From: Mytilinidion resinicola
Taxonomy: Eukaryota > Ascomycota > Dothideomycetes > Mytilinidiales > Mytilinidiaceae
NCBI RefSeq assembly: GCF_010093595.1
Contig: NW_022985447.1
Span: forward strand, 1,064,407-1,128,406
Length of the DNA: 64,000 nucleotides
Direction: 5' to 3'
The notes below the pieces were generated by a model, which did not search any database, was not told the DNA's origin, and saw only the letters and a list, made by a program, of their open reading frames with translations. This document shows, piece by piece, positions 22,654 through 34,971 of the stretch. Numbering within the stretch: position 1 is the stretch's first letter; every line of letters begins with the position of its first letter. Both the position numbers and the translations under genes were made by a program.

Positions 22654-25344
22654 GACGGGCTATGAGTACTCGACCAGTAGCTCCTGCGCACTGCAAATTA
22701 GGATCGATATCTGGCTGTGGGACGCGAGGCAGGTCCACCGAAACAGGGCCGGCGCGGACTACCTGTGGGCCACGATACAAGTGCACCCAGGGAGTAGGGA
22801 CAGGTTCCAGACAGTGCTGGGGTTTCCCAAAGGGTGACGACCGTGGGACGGGAAGGAGAAGTGGATGCTAGGGCCTCTGACAGCCTCTGCTCAGTCAATT
22901 CAGGGTAGTACAGCGTTTCTGAAGCTGAAAAGCAAAGCCACGTGCCCAATGGATGAAGTAGTGCAGATTGGGGACGCCAAGCGAGAGCGGACGTTGACGT
23001 GATGGCGGACAATTATCAGCCAAGGACAGTTAAAATAAGGTAGCGACGCGACGCCCAAGGGTTAGGCGGCGGATCTGCAACGAAGTGGATCAAGTCCGAT
23101 AAGAGGACGAGGTCGACGTCGTAGATGCAAGCCAATTGTGCCTGCTCGGGTCGTGGAGATGCGAAGTGGGCTGTGGATCACTTAGATATGCAGCTGATAG
23201 TCGGCGTCGCAGCGAGCATAATAGACAGAGTGTAGATTAGAATTCGACGCAGGCCATTGTGTAGAGAAGACAAAGGCACGCGAAAGGTCTAGAAGACTCA
23301 ACCGCTGCGTAAGCTGGATAAAGGTGTGGAAGGGTGAACGTCGGAGGAAAAGCTCTCAATGAAAAACAGCATCATGGACCCACCTTTTTTGCGCGTCATC
23401 GGTGGTGGCATGTCCCCCCAAACACCCACCACGGTTCTAGTTGGTATCCAAGTGACTCCTGGGTCGCGATGGGTGGGTGGCAGGAGCTAGAGATAGCGAT
23501 GGCGCGAACATCCGGCTCGGCCGCTCCGCCGGTCGACTACGCTTTGTGGGCCTTGTTGGGATGATATATGGGTCTCCCGAAAACCCCTCCCCCTGATAAG
23601 AAGAGGACATCTGGATCTCAACGAGGGCAGTACCATAGCAAGCGCAGGCAATAGGGTTGGCGTGAGTCAAGAAAATGGGAAGCTCTGCGAGGAAACGGAC
23701 TGTCCAGGTGTCTGTTTAGATGTGACAAATTCGGAGTCTGCATCATCACGGTCGTAAGGGGGTTTGGCCAGGATGGTACTGCGATCGCGATTCTCAACAC
23801 CACGGTGTAGAATACGCGAAAAAGCGACGTTCGCAGAATTCGAGAGACATGTCGTTGGTCCCGCCGCCACCGACATGTATGTCGTGCGTCGTCGCGGATT
23901 ACCGCTTTTGTTCAGCCGTGAAAATCACAGAGTGCACGGTCTCGCCACCATACTGTGGTGACACCACCGTGCGTAGAACAGGGGATTTTACATACAAAAA
24001 CCCTTGTTTTGCGCACGGCGGTGTCCAGTCCGTACAGGGGGGAGAGTGTATCAACATCCGCTCGCCTCTTCCGCTTGCTTGTGGCTTTCGGGATCCGTAT
24101 CGCCATGTCACATCTGAGAGGGAAGGGGGTAGTGCAACGGCCAATGGCACTGCTCAGGTACCTGCCGACCCAAGAGATGTGAAAATATCCCATGTCTCCC
24201 AAGCATCAAGGTCGGGGCTCCAGACGTCCGCCGCGATCCACACGTGGGTCATATCGAGTAGCTCGAGATCTATTTTCAGCTTCTCAACTTTGGAACCCTC
24301 TATTGTACCCGACACACGCGTAAGATGGTGGCGTATCGCACCCTTAGCAATGGCAGCCCAATCGCAGTCCACATGTCATCGATGTTCAAACGTTCGCGTG
24401 TGTCTGCATGTCCACTGTAACCACCTTTACTGATCCTTCAGACATTGCCAAGCGACTGGTCCTTCTCTAGACTGTAATATCTGGGGTGAGTGCAACCTCT
24501 TAACATACTAGTATCAGATTTGCACATGTCATTAGTTTTGCACCTCAGACTTTCATAAAAGCTCCACCTTCACTTGGGCATCACCGCTTCACACTGGCCA
24601 TCTCGTCTAATTTTGCAAAAGGGGCGCATTGAGAGAGACCCTGAAACGGTCAACACTCGACAGGCACAAATCTACATCGCGTAAGATCAGCACTGACAGT
24701 GTATCTAGAATCCTGAAGGCCTCTATACGCCTCCCTCAAATACTCTTGTCATCAATCTAAGTATCCACATTAGTTTACCGCTAGCTAACGTGCTTCAAGC
24801 CGTTTCTATGATCTTAGACCAAACGCAAAGTAGCTAGTCTAGACAACCTACAAACTTACAAATGAACTGTGCAAATAAGCGCACGGTGCCCTCTTCGGGC
24901 TCATCGGGCTACGAGAGCCTTTGCGAACGGGCCTTTGCAATTCCTAGGCCCGCGATGAAACCGAGATCCCAGGTTGGGCCTTGGGGAAGCATACACGTCG
25001 TCCCAGCATCCATTCACTAGGGTGATTCACTTGGATGCGCTTGGATCATGGTATGTATCTCGGGGATGTCGGATGTCGGATGTCGGATGATCTGAATCTA
25101 TACGGGCCCACATAAAGCTTTGGTAAGGTCTTTCTGGCTTCACGAGTGGTCGATTTCAATCTCCAGGTGCGTAGGAGGGCGGTGGTAGGATGAGGAAATC
25201 ACTCTCATTTTTGCAAATCAATGACTAGGAGGATGAGCTTAAAGACCTAAAGCTCAGGTCCTGCGCAGACTTGCACTCCTACTCTCATACCTTCTTACCA
25301 AGTATCTTCTGATCCCAAAGGTAATCCATCTAGGATCTGCTCAA
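22654..25344. other. Intergenic region with a long palindrome
   Basis: About 2.7 kb between the promoter of the ThrE-like gene and the 3' end of the giant MBL-fusion gene. I found no coding frame. The paired open frames on both strands at 23850-24430 are mirror images produced by the palindrome at 23951-24034. A short GGATGTC triple repeat lies near 25066-25087. Confidence 0.5.
23951..24034. repeat. Imperfect inverted repeat, about 2 x 42 bp
   Basis: Centred between 23992 and 23993. The core arms ACACCACCGTGCG (23961-23973) and CGCACGGCGGTGT (24012-24024) pair with one mismatch. Pairing continues inward over GAACAGGGG / CCCTTGTTTT and TTTT / AAAA, and more weakly outward. In the arms inward of the core, most mismatches are transitions, which in RNA would be G-U pairs. 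There is almost no loop. It could be a remnant of a miniature inverted-repeat element or a transcribed hairpin; no target-site duplication was identified. Confidence 0.65.
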
Positions 25345-28300
25345 TCAAACAACCATAACACTCTGAACCGCGTTTTCCTCCAATCCAAATTCTTCTCTGA
25401 CCATGTCCTCAATTTCGTCCTTCCTATACCCTGCCTTGAGCAAGCATTCTGCGATCGCTAGAACTTCCTCCTTGGTGAATTTCGCCGACTCTTCTCTCAA
25501 CTCAACTGCACGCTCTTGCCTAGTCTTCGCATGTTCTGCCTCAGTCTGCTTCTCTGTGGTTTCTTCCTCTCCCTCGGACCACACTTCGGATTCTTCTCCC
25601 GTATCGACATCCAGCTCCGGTACGTCGGCGATTTCGTCGCGGCCTAGCATCTCTTCCACATACCAATCCGGTAGCGGCTGCTTTGATACTAAAAAGACAT
25701 CCTCATCACTCCGAGCCGTCATCATGGCCCTATTGATTTGCTGCAGCCCCTCCATGACCGGTTCCTCGAACAGCGGTGGCTTCGGTGGTTCACCGATCAT
25801 CTTCCCATCCTCATCTAATGCCACCTGGAATGAGAATAGATCCCCAATCTTCCTGCCCAGGAACTTCAAAGCCTCCCAAGTATTCAAACCAAATTCTTTG
25901 AACAGGTCAATGGCTTCCTTGAGGGGGAGGTTAAACGCGCCGACAGTGCCGAGGAGCGCGGTGGGCAAGCCAACGTCCCGGAGAGACACCATCACGCGCA
26001 CGATCTCCACATAAGTCGTGTCCCACGTGTTCTTGACAAATCTGATGGCATCTTCCATCACCGTCTGCGCACTCTGGACCCACTCGTTCAACACGCGGGA
26101 GAAGTTGTCGTGGAGGACCTTGGCCATGCGGCTGATCAGGGCTGCTATGCTTCTCAAATCCTCTTCGGGGATATGCTTGCCGATGTGGCCCAGCTTCCAG
26201 GTTTTATTGAACGCAGTAGCACTTGCCCATAAGGTAACGCTGAACCCGACCTTGCCGGAACCCCAACCTGCATACAATTCAAGGTCTCCGTTTAATCCGA
26301 CTGGGCTCTGGGAGTCTTTCGCTAGATCGCCGGCCGGGAAGACAAAGACGGAGGTGAGTTGGCATGCGAATTTGAGGACGACGGCAGGGATGCGGAGGCT
26401 GAGCGTTGCGGTGATGGCAATGTTTGAGTTGAAGGCACATGTTACCTTGGCCTTGACTTGTGAGAGCGATGAATCGCCGAACTGGAACTCAGTGAAGAAG
26501 CTGTCGTCGTTGACGCGGATGGAGAGGTACTGCGGATCGCTTCCCATGAAGACCAGACTAAAGGAAATGAGTACGGGGTTGCTGTCACCGTCTCCCACTG
26601 CCACCTTCAAGACCGGCCCGTCGTTGAGCATGGCAGGGGTTAAGTAGGCAGGGTCCACGTTTGGAAGTTCGAGCTTGTACGCTGGCTTGGTGTTGTCGTT
26701 CCAACGCTTGAGGCTGAAAACGCCAGGATTTGATGGATAAGGTACGACGGGCTCCATCAGCGCGATGACTACAAAGCTCGGCGGTCTGACGTCGATGAGC
26801 GTGTATCCAGCCCATACAGGCTTCCCGAATGCGACTAGACGCTTATCAGCAGTTATATCGATCGAGAATAGAGAGGAAAACCCACTGATGGAGAGTGCAC
26901 CCTCAAAGTGAAACCCTGGCTTGATATCTCTAGTCCCAGTGATGTCCTTTGTCTTCTTCAACGCGAGCTCGATATTGAGCTTCTTGAAATCAACGTCATT
27001 TTTGCCGAGGAAAGTCGTGATCTCCGTTGGACGTTGGATGTCGGCCGCAAATTTGGTGAGTAGAGCTTCAAGGTTCAGGTTTTCCAGATTCCCGGACAGG
27101 TAACAGTTGGTTGGATCCGTCACGTCGAATTGGAATGCAATACTGCAAATTGTAAACCATTGAGACATGAGAGGGGTCTATGGGCGTGTGACATACCTTC
27201 CTGCAACGTTATCAAAGCCCTCTAATTTTGCTCCTCCCGCTAGTGAAAATAACGTTGGCGTAAGCCCACTTGCTGGCAACAGCTCAAGGCTAATACCCAG
27301 TGCTTCAAGATCGAATCCCTGGATTTTGAAGACATTCCGGAGCCGCGTAGTGGTGATAAAAGTGAAAGACAATCCAAATTTGGGGAGAGTGATGCCTACG
27401 GTGACACTTCCCACAATGAGATCCTTCGAAATAGCATCAAGCTGGAGTTTGAAGTCCCCAGAAGCTCCAATAAAGAACTTGTTCTGTGAATATGAGAGTA
27501 AGAAACTAGCCGAGACCTTCAACTTTCCGTCCAGCAGTTCGAGCTCCCCAGGGATGAGAACACCCAAGACGAAATAGCCATAGCCGGCGGCACCGAAGAC
27601 TTGCAGCTCGGTCTTCTTGAACCATTTCGCTAAAAGTTCGGCTTTTGACATGTCGAACTTCATGCTGGTAGCAATCATGATGCCTCCGGATGACTTCAGG
27701 TTTGTCATGGCTTCTTGGTTCAGGATCAAGCCTTGCCTTTGGCTGCTGATGTCGATCGCGCCATAGAAAAGATGGATACTCGTGTCGAGGAAAGTAACGT
27801 ACTCTTTAACAGCGTTAGCGCAGACGTCCGGAAGTAGCTTCAAAGGGCCGTCTTTGCAGGTCAATGACAAGGTGAACCCCCAAGACGTTGTCTTAGAAGC
27901 TACCAACTCCACCGAATCGAAAGCAAGGCACTCTATCTGTGCACGTAGCTTAACTTTGCTGGCTTCGGTAGACTTCGACAGAGCCATCTCCACCTCAGTA
28001 ATTTTGATATCGGTCAGCTTCTTGAGATAGTCCAGGCGCACTTCGTCGAAGAACTTCGGAACGTCAACGCCTATCAGTGAAGACAGCACTGAGTGCAATG
28101 ATATCTCGCCTTCGAATCCTACGGTTGCAGTCCAGACTTTCAGGTCTCCTGTTTTACCAGTAGTGGTCATCGCAGTCGACTGGTTGCCGTTATTGAGAAG
28201 ATTGTCTGCCTCAGACAAGTAGGTCAGATGTCCGGACAGCTTGGTGCCTGCAATGTCTAGAACGACACCAAATGCAGAAGTAGTCTGCACATCTCGGACA

Positions 28301-31300
28301 TAGTTGACCATTAGTCCAATATCTGATAAGGAAACTGTTGGGTAGTCCCAAAGCGTGTAGCCCGTTGTAGATTGGATCTCGAAGTAAAAGGTTGCGAGCT
28401 TGAATCTCTCACCGCTCTTTTTAGAGAACGATAGATAGATTGGTCCGCAATCGAAATTCGTAAAGGATGAGAATCCTTCAGGAAGATCCAAATTAATGGC
28501 TCCTATAACGACAGCGATCAATACCTTAGGATTCCCTTGAATTCTGGAGTTCGTGTACTTACGTGTGGCCTTCTCCCCGAGGAATTTGATCAGGGTACCA
28601 AGTGGGAGTCTGTCTGCTACAGGCATAACCGTGAAGCCAACCGTGGTCTCGTCTTCGATGTCCAACCATATTGTGGCTTTCATTTCCACTCCTGCAATCT
28701 TGGTCATGGCTCCGATCGTAGACGTGATTCTTCTCTTGGCCTATCAAGCATCAGTTAGCGCCGCAAAACACACCTACATAGACAGCTGCACATACCACGT
28801 CGTTTGGATACTCCACCTGAAGAGAAAACGTCGGGTCACTGATGCTGAAACCATCTATGGTAGTAGCAACGTTAGTGAGACTTGGTCCCGTCTAGACTCG
28901 AATGCAGAGGCCCTCACCAAAAATATCCACGTCCTTGACCTCTAAAGCAACCTCAACGAGGAACACGGAGATGCGGTTGTTCTTGAGCTCATTTTTTTCC
29001 ACTCCTAGTTGGAATTTAGTAATTCCACTGTTAGTCAGAATTGTGTAAAATGCCTCTGGAAGGAGTCGTTGTTTTGGCATGAAATGGCCCAAAATGTTGG
29101 CGAGCGACAATGGCTTCACTGAGCTGGTGAGTGCAAGCTTGAGATGACCAGGTATTTCGTCGTCCAGAGTCCGCCATTCAGGGCGCTCTCCATATACAAC
29201 AAGAAACTCAACGTCGCAGTCGCCGATTGTTAGCGTTGCGGTAATGCCGGCTGAAATATTGAACCCTGATCCCGACGATGCTAGGTCGATGCGCATCTCT
29301 AACCACGCTTCCTGGACGGTGAGTACGTTCGGCACGATATCCATGGTATCCATTTCTATGGCAACCTCGACAAAGTCAGGCTTCGCTGAGAATGCAGCCT
29401 GTTTTCCCTCTTCTGGGTTGCCAAACCAACCGAGAGAGAAATTGGAGATCTTGACTGTCCCCAATAGCTTGCTCAGTCCAGGGATACCCGAGAGGTCCAA
29501 GTGTCCAAAGCTAAGCCACCGAATGAGCTTCTTGAGAGGTAATCCTTCAGCAGGCCGGGAGATATATGAGAGTTGATATATTGTCCCTGAAGTGCCGCGG
29601 TTCCGTTTTGTCTCGAACACAATGGGTACTACGATGCCGTCAATGTCCAGATTCTCCTCGATCCGAACAAAAGTCTATGCAAGAGTTAGCACACTATGCG
29701 GCACCCGAAGGTTGCTATAGCTCACCCTTATCGGGGTTACCGAAAAGAGATTCTCAATCCGAAGACCGATTGTGGGCAATTTGATTGAGATCAAATCTCC
29801 AAAAGGCTTCCATGAATCTTGTCTCTTGAATACGAATCTGCCAAATATACGCTTCAAGTCAACTGTTGATGCCATCATCGAACTGCGCGCAACTGCAAAG
29901 CCGCAGTCTTCAAGGCTTAATTGTTCATCAACGAGGGATGTTAACCCTATAAACATAGTTAGTGATGATTCGCTTCTAGGAAAATTAATCACATGCCAGG
30001 TAAAAGTATGGATGTCGCAATACTAGCGCAACTGCTCACACCTAGGGGCATGACACTCCATATGTCGCTCAATTTGACGCTGTGGCCGGATACATTGTAC
30101 ATCTCGTCAGCAAACCGAATATGATAGCTCACTGGCGCCTCTTCCTCTGGGAAATAGAGATAGTCGACAACAACCTAGTGATTTGTTAGTAGCAAATCCT
30201 CTCCGTAGGCTTTTAGATATTACATGGGAGATGTTTCCCCCCGAACTGATCTGCCCGGCGAAGGAGCCGTAAACATGTCGCCTACGGGTATTGAAAGGCC
30301 AATGAATGTTGAAAGATATGTGTCCGATGATTTGGACAGTCAAGGGACTGTGCAGATTATCCGTGGATTGAAATGGTACTTCCCATTCCATTCCCCCGGC
30401 GGGAGGCATGACCTGGAATGAGATGCTTTGCACGCCGGTATTTCCGGCAGCATATTTGCTGCACGTTGCAATCAGTCATTGTCATTGAAGATTGGTGTTC
30501 AAGACTCACCCAGTCTCTTTGTAATCGGCTACTTGAGCATGCACCTCCCCTTTCAAGGGCCAGCAGAAGGGGTCTGATGGTATTGGGTAGGCAAAGGTCA
30601 TTGGAAGGAGGTCGATGAATTTGGAGGCCAGATCAGGTTCGAAAACCAGACCCAAGAGTCCACCAAGTGTTAACTTATCGTCAACAGTATGCTCATCCAT
30701 CAATACTTTAGCTTGCAATGCCGTGAGTGACCCGCTGAGGGCCATATGATGCAGGAAAGAGACAGTGTCTGCGAGCTTCTTGAACTTGTAACCCTGAGAT
30801 ACAAATTAGCAACGACAAATGTGGGAGATTTCTTCACTGCCTGTTCAACTTACTTGCAACTGTTGCAGGCGCTTTGTAAGAAGCGGCGATATTTTCACGT
30901 CAAACCGTGCCAATGTTTCATATGGCATCAGTAATTCCTCGTCCGAAGGTTGACTTTTCTTGACCGAGACAGTTTTTGATATTCTCTCATCGAACTGAAC
31001 TTCAGGCTGAACAACACTGGAAAAGGTTTGTCGAGATAGAAACACCATTGGAGCAGTCGCTTGAGTATTGGCTATAGAACTGTTGGTGCTCCCTCCAGAA
31101 TGCGTGCCAGTACGAATCCTGGACCTTCGGCGTTGATTACCCTGGCCGCTTTGGTCGCCTCCGGTGCGACCTTGCGAAGAAGGCGGAGGGCTACTCGAAT
31201 CACGCTTTGCTCGGCGCTTATTCGCTAGCTTTTGCTCGATCTTTGATTTCTTTAGCTCCTTTCTGTTCTTCGTCGCGTTGCTTGTTTCATCCTCTTTATC

Positions 31301-33991
31301 CTTCTTTCCATTTGCGAGTATCTTAGAGATCACACCCGCGACACCCCCAGCATCTACAGTTGGTGCTTGCCTCTTCTTCAAACGAGTATCTGGGACAACC
31401 GTGAGACTTGTTGGAGTGTTGAAATTCCTGCGATGAAAGTTAAGGTAGAATATCGACGTAGGTCTAACCCGCTCCCACATCGGATGGCTGCCATACCCCA
31501 CAGGCATTGTTTCATTTGGACTCACCATGATGGTACCGAATTGAGGATCGATCTCTGGTTTCAGCTGCCAAATTCGGTAGTACTTGCCTTCTTCGTCCCA
31601 GAACAACGAGGGCTTCTTGTTTGCATCGAACTTCCCCGTGTATTGGTATCCGGCTGGATCTTCCGGGTCCGCGTAGCAGAAATTTAGGCAGAATTCGTGT
31701 ATCTGATTCTCGATGCTTTGGGACGTGAGGAAGATGTCAATGCCACCAATTTCATATCGGACAATAGCTCGAGTAATGATACCAACGAGGGTACTCAGAT
31801 GCCTGTGGGCGTGTTAAAAGAGTCATTCGTTGACATGGATGAACAGGCAGACTGCTCACGGATTTTGGTGTCCTTCCGAAATGGAGGATGATATCTGAGT
31901 CGAGGTCAGCCGACGACTGACTAAGAAGTTGACGTAGATACTCACAATGTACTTCTTTGCTGTCACGCTGTTAACCTCGTTAGCTGACCGCAACTTCGTA
32001 CGCCGTGATGAAATACTTACTTGGTGAAGAAGAGCGTGGTCTGTATTCAACATGAATACATTAGTCGATGCGCAGTTTTAGGCATCCATGGGCCTTACAT
32101 TCGCTTGTGTTCCTTTGCACGTTTCCGGGACTTTGTTGTCCCATAGATCATTCCCAGGCCAGCACGCCTTCTTGAACTTAGCGTTATTTTTGACCTGGTC
32201 ATAACGATTTTTGACTTTGGTGCCATCGATGTTCCAGACTACCATGGCTTTCATTAGCAACGATTATTCTCCATGACTATTGGTTGCCTTACAACTGTTG
32301 TGTTTACTTCCGTGGTGCATGACTTTCATAAGATAGTTAGCTTGTTTCAACTTTTTGGGGACAGCGCCGAAAGGGCATCTACCTTTGAGGACTGTGTAAT
32401 TGAGAGGATCTCCCTCCCATACTGGAAGGAACGTGTTCTCAGCATTGCCATCCCCAGTGAAAGCCAGGGTAAATTCTGTAGGTTCAAGCATATTTGCGCT
32501 CGCAATGCGGCCTTTCACAACAAACGCGATGGAGGATTGATTCTTGACGCTGGTGTCTTTCAACGCACCCTCAATGCGCGCTGCAATCTTCTCCAACACC
32601 TTCGAATCTACCTTCATTATCTTCGCCTTCTCGTACCTAGATATCATCCACAAAATCAGGACTACAGTTGTATTACGGGTGTAGGAGTTACTTACCCTTT
32701 CGTGTTCTGCTTCGTACCTTTTTTCGGTAGTTTTTTCGGTTGGTTGTATGCTGATACCAGATCATTTAGTTGCTGGCTGTTCGGCGAGAGGAATCTAAAT
32801 TCGAGATGACTACGGTTCGTTCTCGCCATGAGAAGACGCTGGTCGAGGGAAGCGGAAGGTTCCCCGCCAATGCCCATCGGTGCGCTTTGTTATCAATTTG
32901 GTATGTGCCAAATTCTGCATTGCATTCTGGCATGTTGTTGTCGTCAATTTCCCAACCATTCTTCATGCCAAACATGTGCTTGTCAAACCATCCTTTGTTT
33001 TCTTTATTGTTCTGTCCTGTCTAAGCAAGTTCATTAGTGACAAGCTTGCTTGAATCGAGTGAAAATTGGGCGAGACGTACTCGGAGTATGGTTGCTGCCG
33101 AGTTGTGCCAAATGTTCGCAAAAGGCGCATGGCCATGCTTGAGCGCTTCAGCACCTCTGAAGAATACATACTCATCCCCTCTTTCTGTGGTTCTTGGATT
33201 GTTCCTCCTAGGACAGTCAGAAGGATCATTAACAGAGAGCGACAAATATACAAACTACAGAAAAGCTGATGAATGCCACTATACGTTGAGAGTTCTATTA
33301 GCTATGCATACGTCGCCTTATTCAGGGCAGAGAGACAAACTTGATATGGTCGGCATCGTCATGTGTGATCTAAGAGCTCTTGTCAACAACGACTTCTATC
33401 GTAGGATTGCAACTTTGGGTGTAAACGTACTACCAACGTGTCGAGCCTGTTAGGGCTGCCAGGGGGAACAAGAGTATTCAGCATCTTGAAGAGGTTCTAA
33501 GAGGCTCAGCATCAACTCAGGCAACGCAATCATCTCACCTAGACTTACATGCGACGGCGTAGAACTGGTGAAATGTTTCCCATGCGCAGCGTAGTGAGCC
33601 GGGCCCCCATCAATCAGGATGACGCGACGGCTTTCGTCCTATACGAAGTCTGTTAGCAAGTGCGTGCTGTGGTCGAAAATCATCGATTATATACCTTTTC
33701 CCGCTGCTTCTTAAGCTGCGGATCTGGAGATAGGAGAAGACGTGTGGAGACCAAGACCTTTTCTGAAGCTTTATTCTTGTAGGTCCTCTTGATCGTGATC
33801 TTCTCAGCTAAAACCTTCGTGGAGGTAGTCAGGCCGATGGTACCAGGACTTGACGAGTCGTGGTCGAACTCGAGGGCCAGACAATCTCCATAGGATGCCT
33901 GGCAAACATGGATCTTTACATAATGGTTGGTGGTAGGATTAACTTTCCCGTGAATCGAGGTCAAAGACTCCGGCCTCTGCTCGACATTCAT
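25345..33991 (-). CDS. Giant MBL-fold hydrolase fused to beta-rich repeats (~2,450 aa)
   Basis: Exons: 33991-33695, 33638-33549, 33496-33431, 33369-33341, 33207-33081, 33020-32696, 32636-32293, 32247-32099, 32040-32021, 31967-31946, 31894-31860, 31802-30854, 30793-30510, 30458-30224, 30174-30042, 29946-29726, 29674-28918, 28854-28796, 28740-28563, 28502-27197, 27142-25345. Every join is in phase except inside 33020-32696, which is one base short (see findings). The N-terminal ~430 residues form a metallo-beta-lactamase domain of the ComEC-linked type: LVITHDDADHIK (metal-binding HxDxDH), LAFTGD, and YLMKVMHHGSKHN (HHGS). A basic, Ser-rich linker (about 650-720) with KKDKED and RRRSRIRTG follows, then ~1,600 residues of beta-strand-like sequence with recurring motifs such as KISNFSLGW, resembling giant DUF6603-like proteins (uncertain). 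The end is acidic, then a UBA/CUE-like helical tail. No signal peptide. Substrate and role are unknown. Confidence 0.75.
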
Positions 33992-34971
33992 GATCTGATG
34001 ATGACGAGTGACTTCTTAGTACGATAGACTCGATGTAAACATATTTGCTAGACTTACTGCTAGAGACGTAGAACTCGCAGATTTAGTGCTTAGGTCTCTG
34101 ACGGAGAAACGAGCGTTGATTATTGGTGGTGCAGCGCGTAGATGAGGATGATATGAGAAAGGACTGCGGACAATTAAACGGAGGCGAGGTCCCCCTCAAG
34201 AGAATGTTCGCAGATCTGCCGACTACATAATGATGTGGAAAAGGCCATGGCCTTTTTTGGATTTTGTGCCTCCTTCTAGCTGTATCTGGAGCGTCAGAAC
34301 TTCTAGACAAGGCCAAAATGGAGGAAGCGAGGCAGTGGCTTGCGCGTCGGCTCGGCAGGTTGGGCCCGCGCAGAACCTCCAATATCAGCCACGGCCAATT
34401 GCGATTCCATCTCTGCCGTGATGGGACGATAGGCTTGCTTGGTAATCATGCAGGTGCTGAAATGCCACGTTATGTTGTTGGCCTCCGGACGGTTCGCACC
34501 GCAGGACTACATACAAAGGTAGAATATACCACCACGCCCCTGGCCCAAGGGGCCTTTCCGCACCCCCGCTGTCCGTGCGCTGCGGCAAGAAAACGCCATC
34601 CTGCGAGGTGGGAATGAGAGCCGGGCCGCGAACACTTTCATATGTATTGATTATTGAGCCGCCGCTCATGATTGCCTGCGCAGGTGGAAGGAGGCGCTAT
34701 TGGAGGCGATGATGAATACCGAGGAGTTTGCGAAGGTCAAAATCGTCAGCTTGGGGTGGTCTGAGACGTTGACGAGGAGTCTTCCCTACATGGGCATTTT
34801 GAGGCCATTATTATATCTAAATTGGTTGTCTTTGAATGGCGTCGGTGTCGTCTCTGAATTTTCTAGTCCGTAGCCTAAACTTGGGGTACTGAGGTGTACG
34901 ACAAATGTATCGATTGAAATTTGGTTAACGCATTTACACCGATATTACATGATTTTGGAGAGGCAGAGAAC
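33992..34971. other. Intergenic, probable promoter of the giant gene
   Basis: About 1 kb. No coding frame was recognised; the frames at 34083-34382 and 34385-34669 on the minus strand lack any familiar motif and lack splice joins to their neighbours. The half nearest 33992 should contain the promoter of the MBL-fusion gene. Confidence 0.45.

Noticed and set aside
23849..24433. 194-aa plus-strand frame and its minus-strand twin
   Set aside because: Part of each is the mirror image of the other, produced by the palindrome; no protein features.
25345..25620. Caspase, lipase or kinase effector at the end of the MBL giant protein
   Set aside because: No catalytic signature of any of these is visible; only an acidic stretch and a helical UBA-like tail can be supported.
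31409..31506. Possible 98-nt intron with GTGAGTC donor and ATCGCAG acceptor in the MBL giant gene
   Set aside because: Removing it breaks the frame and meets stops soon after, whereas reading through keeps one open frame, so the exon was left continuous.
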